64,000 nt of DNA, taken from Bog-366 sp964501985. GTDB lineage: Bacteria; Acidobacteriota; Terriglobia; UBA7540. The stretch is from assembly GCA_964501985.1 (NCBI GenBank), contig CAZCVY010000003.1, forward strand, positions 1-64,000. The letters run 5' to 3'. The position numbers were made by a program, and so were the translations under genes. Below are positions 27,030-36,844 of the stretch, piece by piece. The notes beneath the pieces are model-generated. The model did no database searches and was not told the DNA's origin. It was given only the letters and a program-made list of their open reading frames with translations. Numbering within the stretch: the stretch's first letter is position 1; each line of letters starts with the position of its first letter.

Positions 27030-27079
27030 ATGGTGCTTGCCTGGCAACGGGATTATGTCTCCTGGCTCCAGCAACTCCC

Positions 27080-27334
27080 TTTCTTTTCTTGAATATATTG
27101 GCATGCCGCCTATAGGTCCATTATTTTCAAAAACATATTGGCCAGACGGACTTTGGCAGTATTTTCTCCGTTTGTTTTCAATGACATTCCGGCTTCGTTC
27201 GGCATTTTTTTCCGCCGTTTCTTTTGGCCCTGGCCAAGGCAATGTTCGATAACTGTTTTAATTTCAATGACATATGATTTCTTCCGCAACACGATGGATT
27301 TCGCTAACTAGCTTTATTATCAGCAACATATTGG
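27080..27334 (+). repeat. Five-site 22-bp array with CCTATAGGTCC, copy 2
   Basis: Sites start at 27080, 27120 (ATTATTTTCAAAAACATATT), 27171 (TTTGTTTTCAATGACATTCC), 27255 and 27313 (TTTATTATCAGCAACATATT). CCTATAGGTCC is at 27109-27119, the same 29 bases from the first site as in copy 1 at 8078-8334. By eye the two copies are about 60% identical overall, with the sites better conserved than the sequence between them. The copies are in the same orientation 19.0 kb apart. The rest of 27335-27715 contains no supportable gene. Confidence 0.6.
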
Positions 27335-27715
27335 CTTGTTGTGAGCTCTGCCAGCGTTCTCCCCCCGTTCGGAGGAAAGTCGTCCACCCTGTCTCCCCAG
27401 ACCCAAATCGCGATGTCGATGTCCCATACTCTTCGTAGGATGTCTCGCCTCGCTGGTTTTTCCTCCGCGACCACGGCAGAATTCTTCTCCTTGGCTTCGT
27501 GGAGTTGCCTAACCCAAAACTTTATCTTACCATATTATTACTATGTAGTCGAGTGAAAACATAGTTATTTTTGGCGCTTTGTCGGTAGCGGGCCATCTAT
27601 TTACACACGGACAAGATGTCCGATTTGCGACCGGAAGATCGGAGCGGGGCGTCTTCCCGCGCCCCTCCCTCCGACAGCTCCCTGCGAGGGGCCTGTGAGC
27701 GAGCACGACGCTGCT

Positions 27716-28231
27716 CTATTGTCGATCGTTTTGTTTCCAGGGATGGAGGCGCGGTAGAAATCGCCTGACTGCCTTCTTGTAGCGCAGGTACGGCTCTCCA
27801 AATCGCACCACGAGTTGGGGTTCCTCGAGAACGGGGATGTAAACCATGTTGATCAATACAACCAATCCCGCCCACTCCGCGAGCGGCAAGGAGTGGAAGA
27901 AACAAGCTTCTGCGAGGAGTACAAAGATGACACCACTGATCATCGGATTCCGCACGAATCGGTACGGGCCTTCGGCGACGAAGCAGCGGGGCGGGTCCCA
28001 AGGGGCAAGCGTGCCACGCCCCCGCGACCAAAAGTAGAAGAGGGATGATGCGAATAGCAGCACGCCGACAATCAGCAGAGCCATTCCACCCAGGACCGCT
28101 GCCATGCTTGCCAGATCGTGAGGCCGGGCGAAAGTGACATGGTTTCTTCGCGCAATCCACACTGGCACCGCGACCGTGACGACTCCGGGCAAGGCGATAA
28201 TCGAAACGAATTGACGAATTAACATCAACAT
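27716..28231 (-). CDS. Isoprenylcysteine carboxyl methyltransferase-type membrane methyltransferase
   Basis: The 171-residue membrane protein has four to five hydrophobic segments and the ICMT/PEMT-type signature (PF04140/PF04191). The SAM-binding motif appears as GPYRFVRNPMISGVIFVLL around residue 90, and the conserved tail as RFGEPYLRYKKAVRRFLP near the end, with the EEP element just before. Bacterial members methylate unknown lipids, thiols or carboxylates. The ATG at 28231 has no strong Shine-Dalgarno sequence. It stands alone between the array copy 2 and the divergent ATP-grasp cluster. Confidence 0.85.
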   Translation of the reverse strand: MLMLIRQFVSIIALPGVVTVAVPVWIARRNHVTFARPHDLASMAAVLGGMALLIVGVLLFASSLFYFWSRGRGTLAPWDPPRCFVAEGPYRFVRNPMISGVIFVLLAEACFFHSLPLAEWAGLVVLINMVYIPVLEEPQLVVRFGEPYLRYKKAVRRFLPRLHPWKQNDRQ

Positions 28232-28617
28232 CCGGGGCTTCTCGGGACTTCAGTCTATAACGGATTTTCAGGTACGGGTCCCGGAGTTGCGAATCAATCT
28301 CTACCTTTTTCCCTACTGTGATCGGTCGGCTGTCAGCTATCAGCTCCGCGCCATCGGCTTTCCACAACCACGCAACTGTTCAAAATTGTTTTGCCAGCGA
28401 TAGGAAGAATTTACGTTGACGCCTATTGACACGCGCATGGGGCCAAGACTTAGTCTATAGACCAGCAGATGCCGGCTGGTGGTAGGGGGCAGTAGGCTGG
28501 GGGATTGACCGCCTCCGCGGTCGCAAGTTGTAACGCACGCTCTCCAGCCCTGGCCCCCGGGGACCGCGAGAAATCCAGTTTAAAAGTGCGAGGGGTTCCA
28601 GGGGCGGGAAGGTGTAA
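28232..28617. other. Divergent intergenic region upstream of the ATP-grasp cluster
   Basis: The 386 bases include a short repeated word tract (GGCTGTCAGCTATCAGCT near 28330) and a remnant similar to the GCGCTCTCCAGCC repeats near 28530. No strong promoter pair was identified. No gene is supported. Confidence 0.3.
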
Positions 28618-30081
28618 ATGCAGCTCAACTCGTATCAGACAGATGGTTTTTATGATGAGGTGTTTGACGCCGACGGCAAGGGGCGCGCGGAGGCTCGCCT
28701 GCTGCTTGAAACCATCGAGTCGCTGGAAGAAGGTGAACTCCTGCGCTGCCAGAGCGCGGCGGAATCGCTCCTCCTCCAAATGGGAATTACCTTCAACGTT
28801 TATGGAGACTCGGCGGGCACGGAGCGCATTTTCCCCTTTGACCTGATTCCCCGCATCGTTCGCGACGACGAGTGGGACTGGATCGAACGTGGCTTGATAC
28901 AGCGTATCCACGCTCTCAATGAGTTTATCGACGACATCTACCACGACCAGAAAATCCTGAAGGACAAAATCATTCCCGAGGAGATCATTAATTCCGCGGC
29001 GTTCTACCGCCCGCAATGCCGCGGCATCAATCCCCCCGGCCGCGTCTGGTGCCACATCACCGGGACCGACCTGGTTCGCCACGGCGACGGCCAGATCTAT
29101 GTTCTGGAAGACAACCTGCGCGTGCCTTCGGGCGTTTCCTACGTGCTGGAAAACCGCGACTTGATGAAGCGGACGTTTCCCCGCGTGTTCGCGGGCCTGC
29201 ACGTTCGCCCGGTGGATATTTACCCGAGCAAGCTCCTTGAAACCTTGGAGGCTATCGCGCCCGCCCGCGCGGCGGATAATCCCACGGTGGTCCTGCTGAC
29301 CCCGGGAATGTACAACTCCGCCTATTTCGAGCACAGTTTTCTGGCGCAGAACATGGGGATTCAGTTGGTGGAGGGCCGCGACCTGGTGGTGCAGGACGGC
29401 TGCGTCTGCATGCGCACGACCAAGGGATTGCGCCGCGTCGACGTCATCTACCGCCGAATTGACGATGACTTTCTCGACCCCCAGGCCTTCCGTCCCGATT
29501 CGCTGCTGGGGGTTCCGGGCTTGCTGGACGTTTACCGGGCGGGCAAGGTGTCTCTTGCCAACGCGCCGGGCAACGGGGTGGCGGACGACAAAGTGGTCTA
29601 CGCCTATGTGCCCGACATGATTCGATACTACGAGGGCGCCGACCCGATCCTGCCCAACGTTCCCACCTATCTCTGCTGGAAGGACGATGACCGCAAGTAT
29701 GTGCTCGAGAACCTCGACAAGCTCGTGGTGAAGTCGGCCAATGAGGCGGGTGGATACGGGATGCTGATCGGTCCGCACTCGACGGCCGCCCAGCGCGAGG
29801 AGTTCGCGGCCAAGATTACCGCCAAGCCGCGCAACTACATCGCGCAGCCCACACTGGCGCTTTCGCGCGTTCCGACCCTGGTGCAGGATCATCTGGAGGG
29901 CCGCCACGTGGATTTGCGCCCCTACATTCTTTATGGTAAGGATATTTATGTCCTGCCGGGTGGGTTGACACGCGTGGCGTTGCGCAAAGGTTCGCTGGTG
30001 GTCAATTCATCACAGGGCGGCGGGAGTAAAGACACCTGGGTTTTGGCCCTGGCCGGGAAAGGAACCGCGAATGAGCAGTGA
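28618..30081 (+). CDS. Circularly permuted ATP-grasp protein (COG2308 type)
   Basis: The 487-residue protein matches the circularly permuted type 2 ATP-grasp family (DUF404/DUF407). Diagnostic stretches are VVLLTPGMYNSAYFEHSFLA, the GVPGLLDVYRAGKVSLANAPG region, KLVVKSANEAGGYGMLIGP and the closing GGSKDTWVL. ATP-grasp enzymes join an acid to an amine with ATP hydrolysis; this family is predicted to form peptide or amide bonds, with unknown substrate. It is the first gene of a five-gene cluster and overlaps the next gene by 11 bases. The later gene at 34298 fuses the same domain to an alpha-E domain, so the cluster carries this activity twice. Confidence 0.93.
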   Translation: MQLNSYQTDGFYDEVFDADGKGRAEARLLLETIESLEEGELLRCQSAAESLLLQMGITFNVYGDSAGTERIFPFDLIPRIVRDDEWDWIERGLIQRIHALNEFIDDIYHDQKILKDKIIPEEIINSAAFYRPQCRGINPPGRVWCHITGTDLVRHGDGQIYVLEDNLRVPSGVSYVLENRDLMKRTFPRVFAGLHVRPVDIYPSKLLETLEAIAPARAADNPTVVLLTPGMYNSAYFEHSFLAQNMGIQLVEGRDLVVQDGCVCMRTTKGLRRVDVIYRRIDDDFLDPQAFRPDSLLGVPGLLDVYRAGKVSLANAPGNGVADDKVVYAYVPDMIRYYEGADPILPNVPTYLCWKDDDRKYVLENLDKLVVKSANEAGGYGMLIGPHSTAAQREEFAAKITAKPRNYIAQPTLALSRVPTLVQDHLEGRHVDLRPYILYGKDIYVLPGGLTRVALRKGSLVVNSSQGGGSKDTWVLALAGKGTANEQ

Positions 30082-31069
30082 AACCCCGCCGCTCCTCAGT
30101 CGAGCGGCCGAGGCCGTCTATTGGATGGCGCGTTACATCGAGCGGGCGGAGAACGTGGCGCGTTTCATTGATGTCAACCTGCATCTGCAACTCGATTTGC
30201 CCCTTGAGCCCGAACACCAGTGGCAGCCTTTGATCGACACCAGCGGCGACGCTGCCGTCTATCGCGAGCGCCACGGCAAGGCCAAGAAGGCCACGGTCAT
30301 CAAGTTTTTGGTCTGGGACACCACCAACCTGAATTCCATTTCCTCCTGCCTGCGCGCCGCGCGGGAAAATGCCCGCTCCGTCCGCGAGATCATCTCCTCC
30401 GAGATGTGGGAACAGGTCAACAGCATGTACCTGAAGATTCAAACCCAGCGGGCGCTCCAGGATTCCGAGCGCCTGGCGGAGATCCTCCGCGCCATCCGCC
30501 TGGGTTGCCACATGTTTGAGGGGATTACCGACGCGACCATGAGTTACAATGAGGCTTGGCATTTCCTCCGCTTGGGCCGGCAGTTGGAGCGGGCTGATAA
30601 GACGTCGAGAATTCTGGATGTGAAGTACTTTATGCTGCTGCCCTCGCCCAACGCCATTGGCACCCCCTATGACGATATCCACTGGTCGGCGGTCTTGAAG
30701 TCGGTCAGCGGCTTTGAAATGTACCGCAAGAAATATGGGCGAATCATCCCTCGCAATATCGTGGATTTTCTCGTCCTTGACCGCGAGTTCCCCCGCGCCA
30801 TTCGTCACTGCCTGCGCGAGGCGGATGAATCCCTGCACGTGGTCACCGCCACTCCCATGGGGTCGTGCGTCTATCCCTCGGAGCGCAACTTGGCTCCCCT
30901 CCGCGCTGAGCTTGACTACACGTCCGTGGATCGAATCATCGGCAAGGGTCTGCATGAGTATCTTGACGGCTTGCAGGCGCGGATGAACACCATCGACGAC
31001 AACTTATCTCGAGACTTCTTCGCCCGGGCCACCACTACCCAGTCCGTCAGCGTGGGAGGCACTACCTAA
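30071..31069 (+). CDS. Alpha-E domain protein (DUF403, COG2307)
   Basis: The 332-residue protein is an all-helical alpha-E protein, recognised by LLSRAAEAVYWMARYIERAE at the N-terminus, repeated in idea by FLRLGRQLERADKTSRILD near residue 170. Alpha-E proteins are nearly always encoded with or fused to circularly permuted ATP-grasp enzymes, as here, and are presumed to be their partner subunits. No catalytic residues are known. Its start overlaps the end of the ATP-grasp gene and its stop overlaps the start of the next gene by one base (TAATG), which points to translational coupling. Confidence 0.92.
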   Translation: MSSETPPLLSRAAEAVYWMARYIERAENVARFIDVNLHLQLDLPLEPEHQWQPLIDTSGDAAVYRERHGKAKKATVIKFLVWDTTNLNSISSCLRAARENARSVREIISSEMWEQVNSMYLKIQTQRALQDSERLAEILRAIRLGCHMFEGITDATMSYNEAWHFLRLGRQLERADKTSRILDVKYFMLLPSPNAIGTPYDDIHWSAVLKSVSGFEMYRKKYGRIIPRNIVDFLVLDREFPRAIRHCLREADESLHVVTATPMGSCVYPSERNLAPLRAELDYTSVDRIIGKGLHEYLDGLQARMNTIDDNLSRDFFARATTTQSVSVGGTT

Positions 31070-34000
31070 TGGGAATTCGGGTAGGCCTCTACCACAAGAC
31101 CACCTATGACTACGACCGGCCGGTAGTGCTTTCGCCGCAAACCGTACGCCTTCGCCCCGCCCCGCACACTCGCACTCCCGTTATCAGCTTTTCGCTGCGC
31201 ATCGAGCCGAAGGATCACTTCATCAACTGGCAGCAGGACCCGCAGGGGAATTTCCTGGCGCGGCTGGTGTTCCCCAAGCAGACTCGCCGTTTTTCGCTGG
31301 AAGTGGACTTGGTGGCCGAAATGACGGTGATCAATCCCTTCGATTTTTTCCTTGAACCCTATGCGGAAAAGATCCCTTTTCACTACGAAACCTGGGAGCA
31401 GCATGAGCTGGAGCCGTTCCTGAAAACCGCGCCTGCCGGGCCGCGACTGCAAGCGCTTCTGGACTCCATTGACCGGAGCCCAAGGGCGTCGGCGGAGTTC
31501 CTCGTGAACCTTAATCAGAGGTTACAACGCGAGATCCGCTATCTGATTCGGACTGAGCCTGGCGTGCAAACTCCGGAGCAAACGCTGGAATACACCAGTG
31601 GCTCTTGCCGGGACTCGGGCTGGCTGCTGGTTGAACTGCTTCGCCACTTGGGATTGGCGGCGCGATTTGTTTCCGGCTACCTGATTCAGCTTAAGCCTGA
31701 CGTAAAACCGCTCGAGGGGCCTATCGGCCCCTCCGAGGACTTTACCGACCTGCACGCGTGGGCAGAAGTCTACCTCCCCGGCGCAGGGTGGGTGGGGCTT
31801 GACCCGACGTCCGGCCTATTTGCCGGGGAAGGGCATATTCCCCTGGCGGCAACACCCGAGCCGCGCTCGGCGGCGCCGGTTACGGGGTTGGTGAGCCCCA
31901 GCGAGGTGAAGTTTCATCACGAAATGCGGGTCACGCGCATCCTCGAGCCCGCCCGCGTTACCAAGCCGTACACCGAGGAACAGTGGCAGCGCCTCTACCA
32001 ATTGGGAGAGCGCATCGACGAGGAGCTTGTCGCAGGTGATGTGCGCCTGACGATGGGCGGCGAACCCACGTTCGTCTCCATCGACGACATGGAGGGCGAA
32101 GAGTGGAACACGGCGGCGCTGGGAGCGGCTAAGGAACGCATGGCGGGCGAACTCCTGCTTCGCTTGCGCGAGGAATTTGGCAAGGGCGGCTTGCTCCACT
32201 ATGGACAGGGGAAGTGGTATCCCGGCGAGCCGCTGCCACGGTGGACCTTCGCGTGTTATTGGCGGACTGACGGTGCCCCCCTTTGGAACGACCCGAGCTT
32301 GCTTGCGGAGATCGACCGCGACTATGGCTTCGGCGTGAATGCGGCGCGCCACTTTGCCGAGGAATTGGCTCGGAGGCTCGAGGTCGGACCTGAATTTGTT
32401 ATTAACGCCTACGAGGACACGCTTGCTTACCTCTTGAAGGAGCGCAAGCTTCCCGCGAATGTCGATCCGCTCGACAACAAACTTGACGATCCCCTGGAGC
32501 GCGAAAAGGTCCGGCACGTGTTTGAGCGAGGTCTTGGCCAGCCCGCCGGGTATGTGCTGCCCCTGAAGCGGGCAGAAACTGAAGACGGAACCGAGTGGAA
32601 GAGTTGTTTGTGGACGCTGCGTTCCGAGCACCTTTACCTGCTCCCCGGCGATTCTCCGGTGGGCCTCCGCCTGCCGCTCGAAACTCTCATCTGGGAGCCT
32701 GAGGAGGAAAAGCAGAAGGTTGCGGAAGTTGATCCGACCGCCTCTACGGGACCGCTGCCCGTTCCCATTCGGCGGGTCGATGGATCTCAACCTCCGGTAG
32801 AGTTTGTGGAACAATCGCGCGCGCCGGAGGTGCAACCGGCCAGTACGGGCACGCCATGGCGTGTCCCTACGGAGGGGCGCGAGCCACCAGNNNNNNNNNN
32901 NNNNNNNNNNNNNNNNNNNNNNNNNNNNNNNNNNNNNNNNNNNNNNNNNNNNNNNNNNNNNNNNNNNNNNNNNNNNNNNNNNNNNNNNNNAACGTTCATC
33001 CCGCCGCCAGTTGGCGCGAGTTGGTGGCGAACACCAACACCCTTTATGAGCAGGCGCGGTTGAGCCGATTGGGGACGGAGAAATTTATGCTCGACGGGCG
33101 TCATACCGGCACCGGGGGAGGGAACCACGTGGTGTTGGGCGGGCCCACGCCGGTGGACAGTCCGTTTCTGCGGCGCCCCGACCTTCTGAAAAGCATGTTG
33201 GGATACTGGCTCAATCACCCTTCTCTCTCGTATCTCTTCTCGGGCGCTTTCATCGGCCCCACCAGCCAGGCCCCGCGCGTGGATGAAACGCGCGCGGACT
33301 CGGTTTATGAATTGGAGATCGCTTTCAGCCTCTTGCGCCGTTCCGAGGCAGGCGAGTGCCCGCCCTGGATGGTGGACAGGATCTTCCGCCATCTTTTGGT
33401 GGATGTGACGGGCAACACCCATCGCGCGGAGTTTTGCATCGACAAGCTCTACTCTCCTGACACCGCTACGGGGCGGCTGGGCCTCGTAGAGTTGCGCTCC
33501 TTTGAAATGCCGCCGCACGCGCGCATGAGCCTGGCGCAGCAATTGTTGGTCCGCGCGCTAGTGGCTTGGTTTTGGCGCGAGCCCTACGAGCAAAAACCCA
33601 TCCGCTGGGGCACACGCTTGCACGATCGTTTTCTTCTCCCGTACTTTGTGCAACAGGATTTTGGGGATGTTCTGAGCGATTTGACTCGCGCCGGTTATCC
33701 ATTAGAGCCCGCGTGGTTCGCTCCCCAATGGGAGTTTCGTTTCCCGGCCTGTGGCGAGGTTGATTACGATGGCGTGGACATTGAACTCCGCCAAGCCATC
33801 GAACCCTGGTACGTTTTGGGAGAGGAACCCGGCCCCGGCGGCACGGCGCGCTATGTCGATTCCTCGGTCGAGCGCCTCCAGGTGCGCGCCCAGGGTTTGG
33901 TGAGCGAGCGCTTTGCCCTGGCCTGCAACGGTCGGCGATTGCCCCTCCAGTCCACGGGCACGCACGGTGACATGGTGTGCGGGGTGCGTTTCCGCGCTTG

Positions 34001-34301
34001 GCAGCCGCCGCATTGTTTGCATCCCACCATTCCTGTGCACACGCCGTTGATCGTCGAGTTGATTGACATCGCCGCCAAGCGATCGATTGGGGGATGCACC
34101 TATTACGTGGCTCATCCGGGCGGGCGCAACTACGAGACATTTCCCGTCAATTCCAATGAGGCCGAGGCCCGGCGCAGGGCGCGCTTTTATCCCATCGGGC
34201 ACACGCCTGATCTGAAGACGGTGCCGCCCATTGAGGAGAATCCGGATTTCCCGGCCACGCTGGATTTGCGGCGGGAAGCTGTGAAGACGAATCTGCTATG
34301 A
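31069..34301 (+). CDS. Transglutaminase-like/DUF2126 protein, interrupted by an assembly gap
   Basis: About 607 codons precede the gap and 434 follow it. The first part has a bacterial transglutaminase N-domain (residues 1-90) and a papain-like core with Cys in GSCRDSGWLLVELL, His in DLHAWAEVYLPGAGW and Asp in GLDPTSG, so it is probably an active peptidase or transferase. DUF2126 begins near residue 320 (LTMGGEPTFVSIDD) and continues after the gap (NIHPAAS-like start, then GTEKFMLDGRHTGTGGGNH and LFSGAFIGPTSQAPRVDE). The two parts are in different frames across exactly 100 N. By comparison with DUF2126 proteins the missing piece should be about 70-80 codons, so the N run is a placeholder and no frameshift need be assumed. 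The next gene overlaps as ATGA. Confidence 0.9.
32891..32990. other. Assembly gap of 100 N
   Basis: Exactly 100 unknown bases lie inside the DUF2126 gene. If the gene is intact the true missing length must leave remainder 2 when divided by 3, which 100 does not. Confidence 0.99.
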
Positions 34302-36838
34302 ACGATACGTCACTAGCACCAACGCAATCGCTGGCGGAGGACTGGCGCTACGCCCCCACTCCGGGCTATTGGGACGAGGCCCTGCTGCCTTCTGGTTTCC
34401 CTCGCCGCCACTGGCGTCAGCTTACGGTGGCCATTCGCCGGATGGGTTTCCGGCAGTTCAACCGCTACTGGCAATCCGGTGTGCAACTCATCCGGGAAGC
34501 CAGTATCTCCAATAATGTCGCGAGCGACCCGTGGGGCAATGAGCGCCCCTTGCCTCTCGATCCCATCCCGCTGGTGATCGCGGAAAATGAGTGGACGCAA
34601 ATTGAAAAGGCCGTCGCCCAGCGCGCGGGTTTGCTGAACGCCATGCTGTTCGACCTTTATGGCAAGCAGCGCTTGGTATACGAACACCATCTTCCTCCGG
34701 CGCTCGTGTTCGGCAATCCTCAGTTCCTTCGTCCCTGCTTTGGGATCACCCCGCCCGACGGAGTGCACTTGCACACGTATGCGGCGGATTTGGGCCGCTC
34801 TCCCGACGGCCGCTGGTGGGTGATTGCCGACCGCACCCAAGCGCCGGCTGGCATGGGTTATACGCTCGAAAACCGGCTGGTCAGTGCGCGGACGTTGCCC
34901 ACGGTCTTCAGTCAATACCGCGTTCGCCAACTGGCGCGCTTCTTTGATGTCCGCCGCGATGCACTTCTCGGCCTGGCCGCCAGGCAGAGCAAAAGTCCGC
35001 GTGTGGTGGTGCTCACCCCGGGCCCGCACAACGACACCTATTTCGAGCACTCTTTTCTCGCGGGCTATTGGGGATTCCCATTGGTCGAGGGCGATGACTT
35101 GACGGTGCGTGACGGCCGCGTCTACTTGAAGACCCTGGCGGGCCTCGAGCCAGTGGATTTGATCATGCGCCGCTTCGACGACAGCTTCTGCGATCCCCTC
35201 GAGCTGCGCGGCGATTCCTTGTTGGGCGTGCCCGGTCTCGTCCAGGCCGTCCGCAACGGCGCCGTAGCAATCGACAATGCCCTCGGCAGCGGCTTAGTTG
35301 AAGCGGCCGGACACTTGGCGTTCCTTCCCAGCCTCTGCTGCGCGCTCCTGGGGGAGGACCTGCTCATGCCTTCGGTGGCCACCTGGTGGTGCGGTCAGGA
35401 GAAACCCCGCCAATACGTACTTGAGCATTTCGATGACTTGGTGATCAAACCTTCGTCTCCCAGTTTCGGTTTCCAGTTGGATTACCCCGCATCGATGGAT
35501 GCGGCCAGCCGCGAAAAGCTGATCGGAAAAATCAAGGCACACCCGGAGCGGTACGTGGCGCAGGAGGGGATTGCGCTCTCCACGGCCCCGGCTCGCACAG
35601 ACTCGGGATTGGCGGCTCGCCACGTGGTGCTTCGAGTTTTCGCGGTTTGGGACGGCCACTCCTACACCGTAATGCCGGGCGGCCTCACGCGGGTTACCAC
35701 GGAAACTTCTTCCCATCGGCTTCCCGTCCCCCTCGGCGGAGCGAGCAAAGACACCTGGGTGCTCGGAGGCGTTGATGAGCCTTCGCCCGGACCCAGCTTG
35801 CCTCCGGTTATGATCGACGCTTATCCCAACCGGGGCATGCTTCCCAGCCGTGTGGCCGACAATCTTTTTTGGCTAGGCCGCTACACGGAACGCGTGGAAG
35901 CCAATGTTCGTCTTCTCCGCTCCATGCTGCCGGCGCTCTCCGCGGAAGAGGATTTCGGCCGCGCGGTAACCCTGGAGACGGCGGTTTATCTTTTGGCGGG
36001 ACTGCATTTTCTGCCGCCCGAAGATGCCAAGGGCTCCCTCGCCGAGCAACGCTGGCGCGTGCAGCGCTTTCTCACCGACATGGTCTATGACCCCTCGAGG
36101 ATTTCAAGCCTGGGGTGGAACCTTAAGGAGATGCGCCGTGTGGCTTGGCAACTGAAAGAGCGGTTGTCGAGTGATACGTGGCGCGTTCTTCAGCAACTGG
36201 AAGGGGAATTCTCCCGCGCCGTGCCGGTCAATCCCGAGCACCGGTTCATCGCCCACATTGGAGTTCTCGATCGCGCTGTCATGACCCTCTCGGCCTTTTC
36301 CGGTTTGCTGATGGAGAATACGACGCGCGGAGAAGGCTGGCGATTCCTGGAGCTCGGCCGCCGCCTGGAGCGGGCTTTGCAAATGGCGGAATTGCTGCGC
36401 GCGGGGATTGCGGAAGTTCCCCCCGATGCCCAACCGTATCTCCACGTCCTGCTTCAGGTGGCCGACAGCGCCATTACCTACCGAACGCGGTATCTGAGTG
36501 TTCTCAGGACCGATCTGGTGCTGCAACTTTTGTTGGCAGATGAGTCGAACCCGCGGTCCGTAGGCTTCCAATTGGCCGCCCTGGTTTATCAGTTCGAATC
36601 CCTTCAGGAGCACGACGGTCCTGAGCACGCCCGGCTCGAGGCATTGGCGGCCAAAGCCCTCCGTGAAATCCACCTCGCGCCCATCGTGGAGATCGGCCAA
36701 CGTGACGGCGCCGGACGCTTTGCGGCGCTCGAAACTCTTCTCGATCAGCTCAAGGTGAACTTGTACGAATTCTCCGAAGCATTGACGGCGCAGTACATGA
36801 GCCCCGCAAAGGCTTCGCGCCTGACGTCATCGTGGTGA
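34298..36838 (+). CDS. Fused circularly permuted ATP-grasp and alpha-E protein
   Basis: The 846-residue protein combines the two preceding domain types in one chain. Residues about 60-490 are the ATP-grasp part (VVVLTPGPHNDTYFEHSFLA, LLGVPGLVQAVRNGAVAIDN, LVIKPSSPSFGFQLDY, GGASKDTWVLGG). From about residue 510 (LPSRVADNLFWLGRYTERVE) to the end it is an alpha-E domain, with FLELGRRLERALQMAELLRA in its second half. It overlaps the DUF2126 gene by four bases and is followed after 6 bases by the last transglutaminase gene. As the cluster has both a split and a fused version, the two probably act at different steps or on different substrates. Confidence 0.93.
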   Translation: MNDTSLAPTQSLAEDWRYAPTPGYWDEALLPSGFPRRHWRQLTVAIRRMGFRQFNRYWQSGVQLIREASISNNVASDPWGNERPLPLDPIPLVIAENEWTQIEKAVAQRAGLLNAMLFDLYGKQRLVYEHHLPPALVFGNPQFLRPCFGITPPDGVHLHTYAADLGRSPDGRWWVIADRTQAPAGMGYTLENRLVSARTLPTVFSQYRVRQLARFFDVRRDALLGLAARQSKSPRVVVLTPGPHNDTYFEHSFLAGYWGFPLVEGDDLTVRDGRVYLKTLAGLEPVDLIMRRFDDSFCDPLELRGDSLLGVPGLVQAVRNGAVAIDNALGSGLVEAAGHLAFLPSLCCALLGEDLLMPSVATWWCGQEKPRQYVLEHFDDLVIKPSSPSFGFQLDYPASMDAASREKLIGKIKAHPERYVAQEGIALSTAPARTDSGLAARHVVLRVFAVWDGHSYTVMPGGLTRVTTETSSHRLPVPLGGASKDTWVLGGVDEPSPGPSLPPVMIDAYPNRGMLPSRVADNLFWLGRYTERVEANVRLLRSMLPALSAEEDFGRAVTLETAVYLLAGLHFLPPEDAKGSLAEQRWRVQRFLTDMVYDPSRISSLGWNLKEMRRVAWQLKERLSSDTWRVLQQLEGEFSRAVPVNPEHRFIAHIGVLDRAVMTLSAFSGLLMENTTRGEGWRFLELGRRLERALQMAELLRAGIAEVPPDAQPYLHVLLQVADSAITYRTRYLSVLRTDLVLQLLLADESNPRSVGFQLAALVYQFESLQEHDGPEHARLEALAAKALREIHLAPIVEIGQRDGAGRFAALETLLDQLKVNLYEFSEALTAQYMSPAKASRLTSSW

Positions 36839-36844
36839 GAAACC

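Noticed and set aside
24006..27242. A 1078-codon open frame antisense to the glucan phosphorylase gene
   Set aside because: It mirrors a GC-rich gene in a codon-phase-driven way, has no domains, and the plus strand has clear GAF and GT35 motifs.
28450..29907. A 485-codon antisense frame over the ATP-grasp gene
   Set aside because: The ATP-grasp family motifs lie on the plus strand and the operon overlaps support it.
32850..33063. Frameshift in the DUF2126 gene
   Set aside because: The phase change falls on 100 N of placeholder length, so no frameshift is needed.
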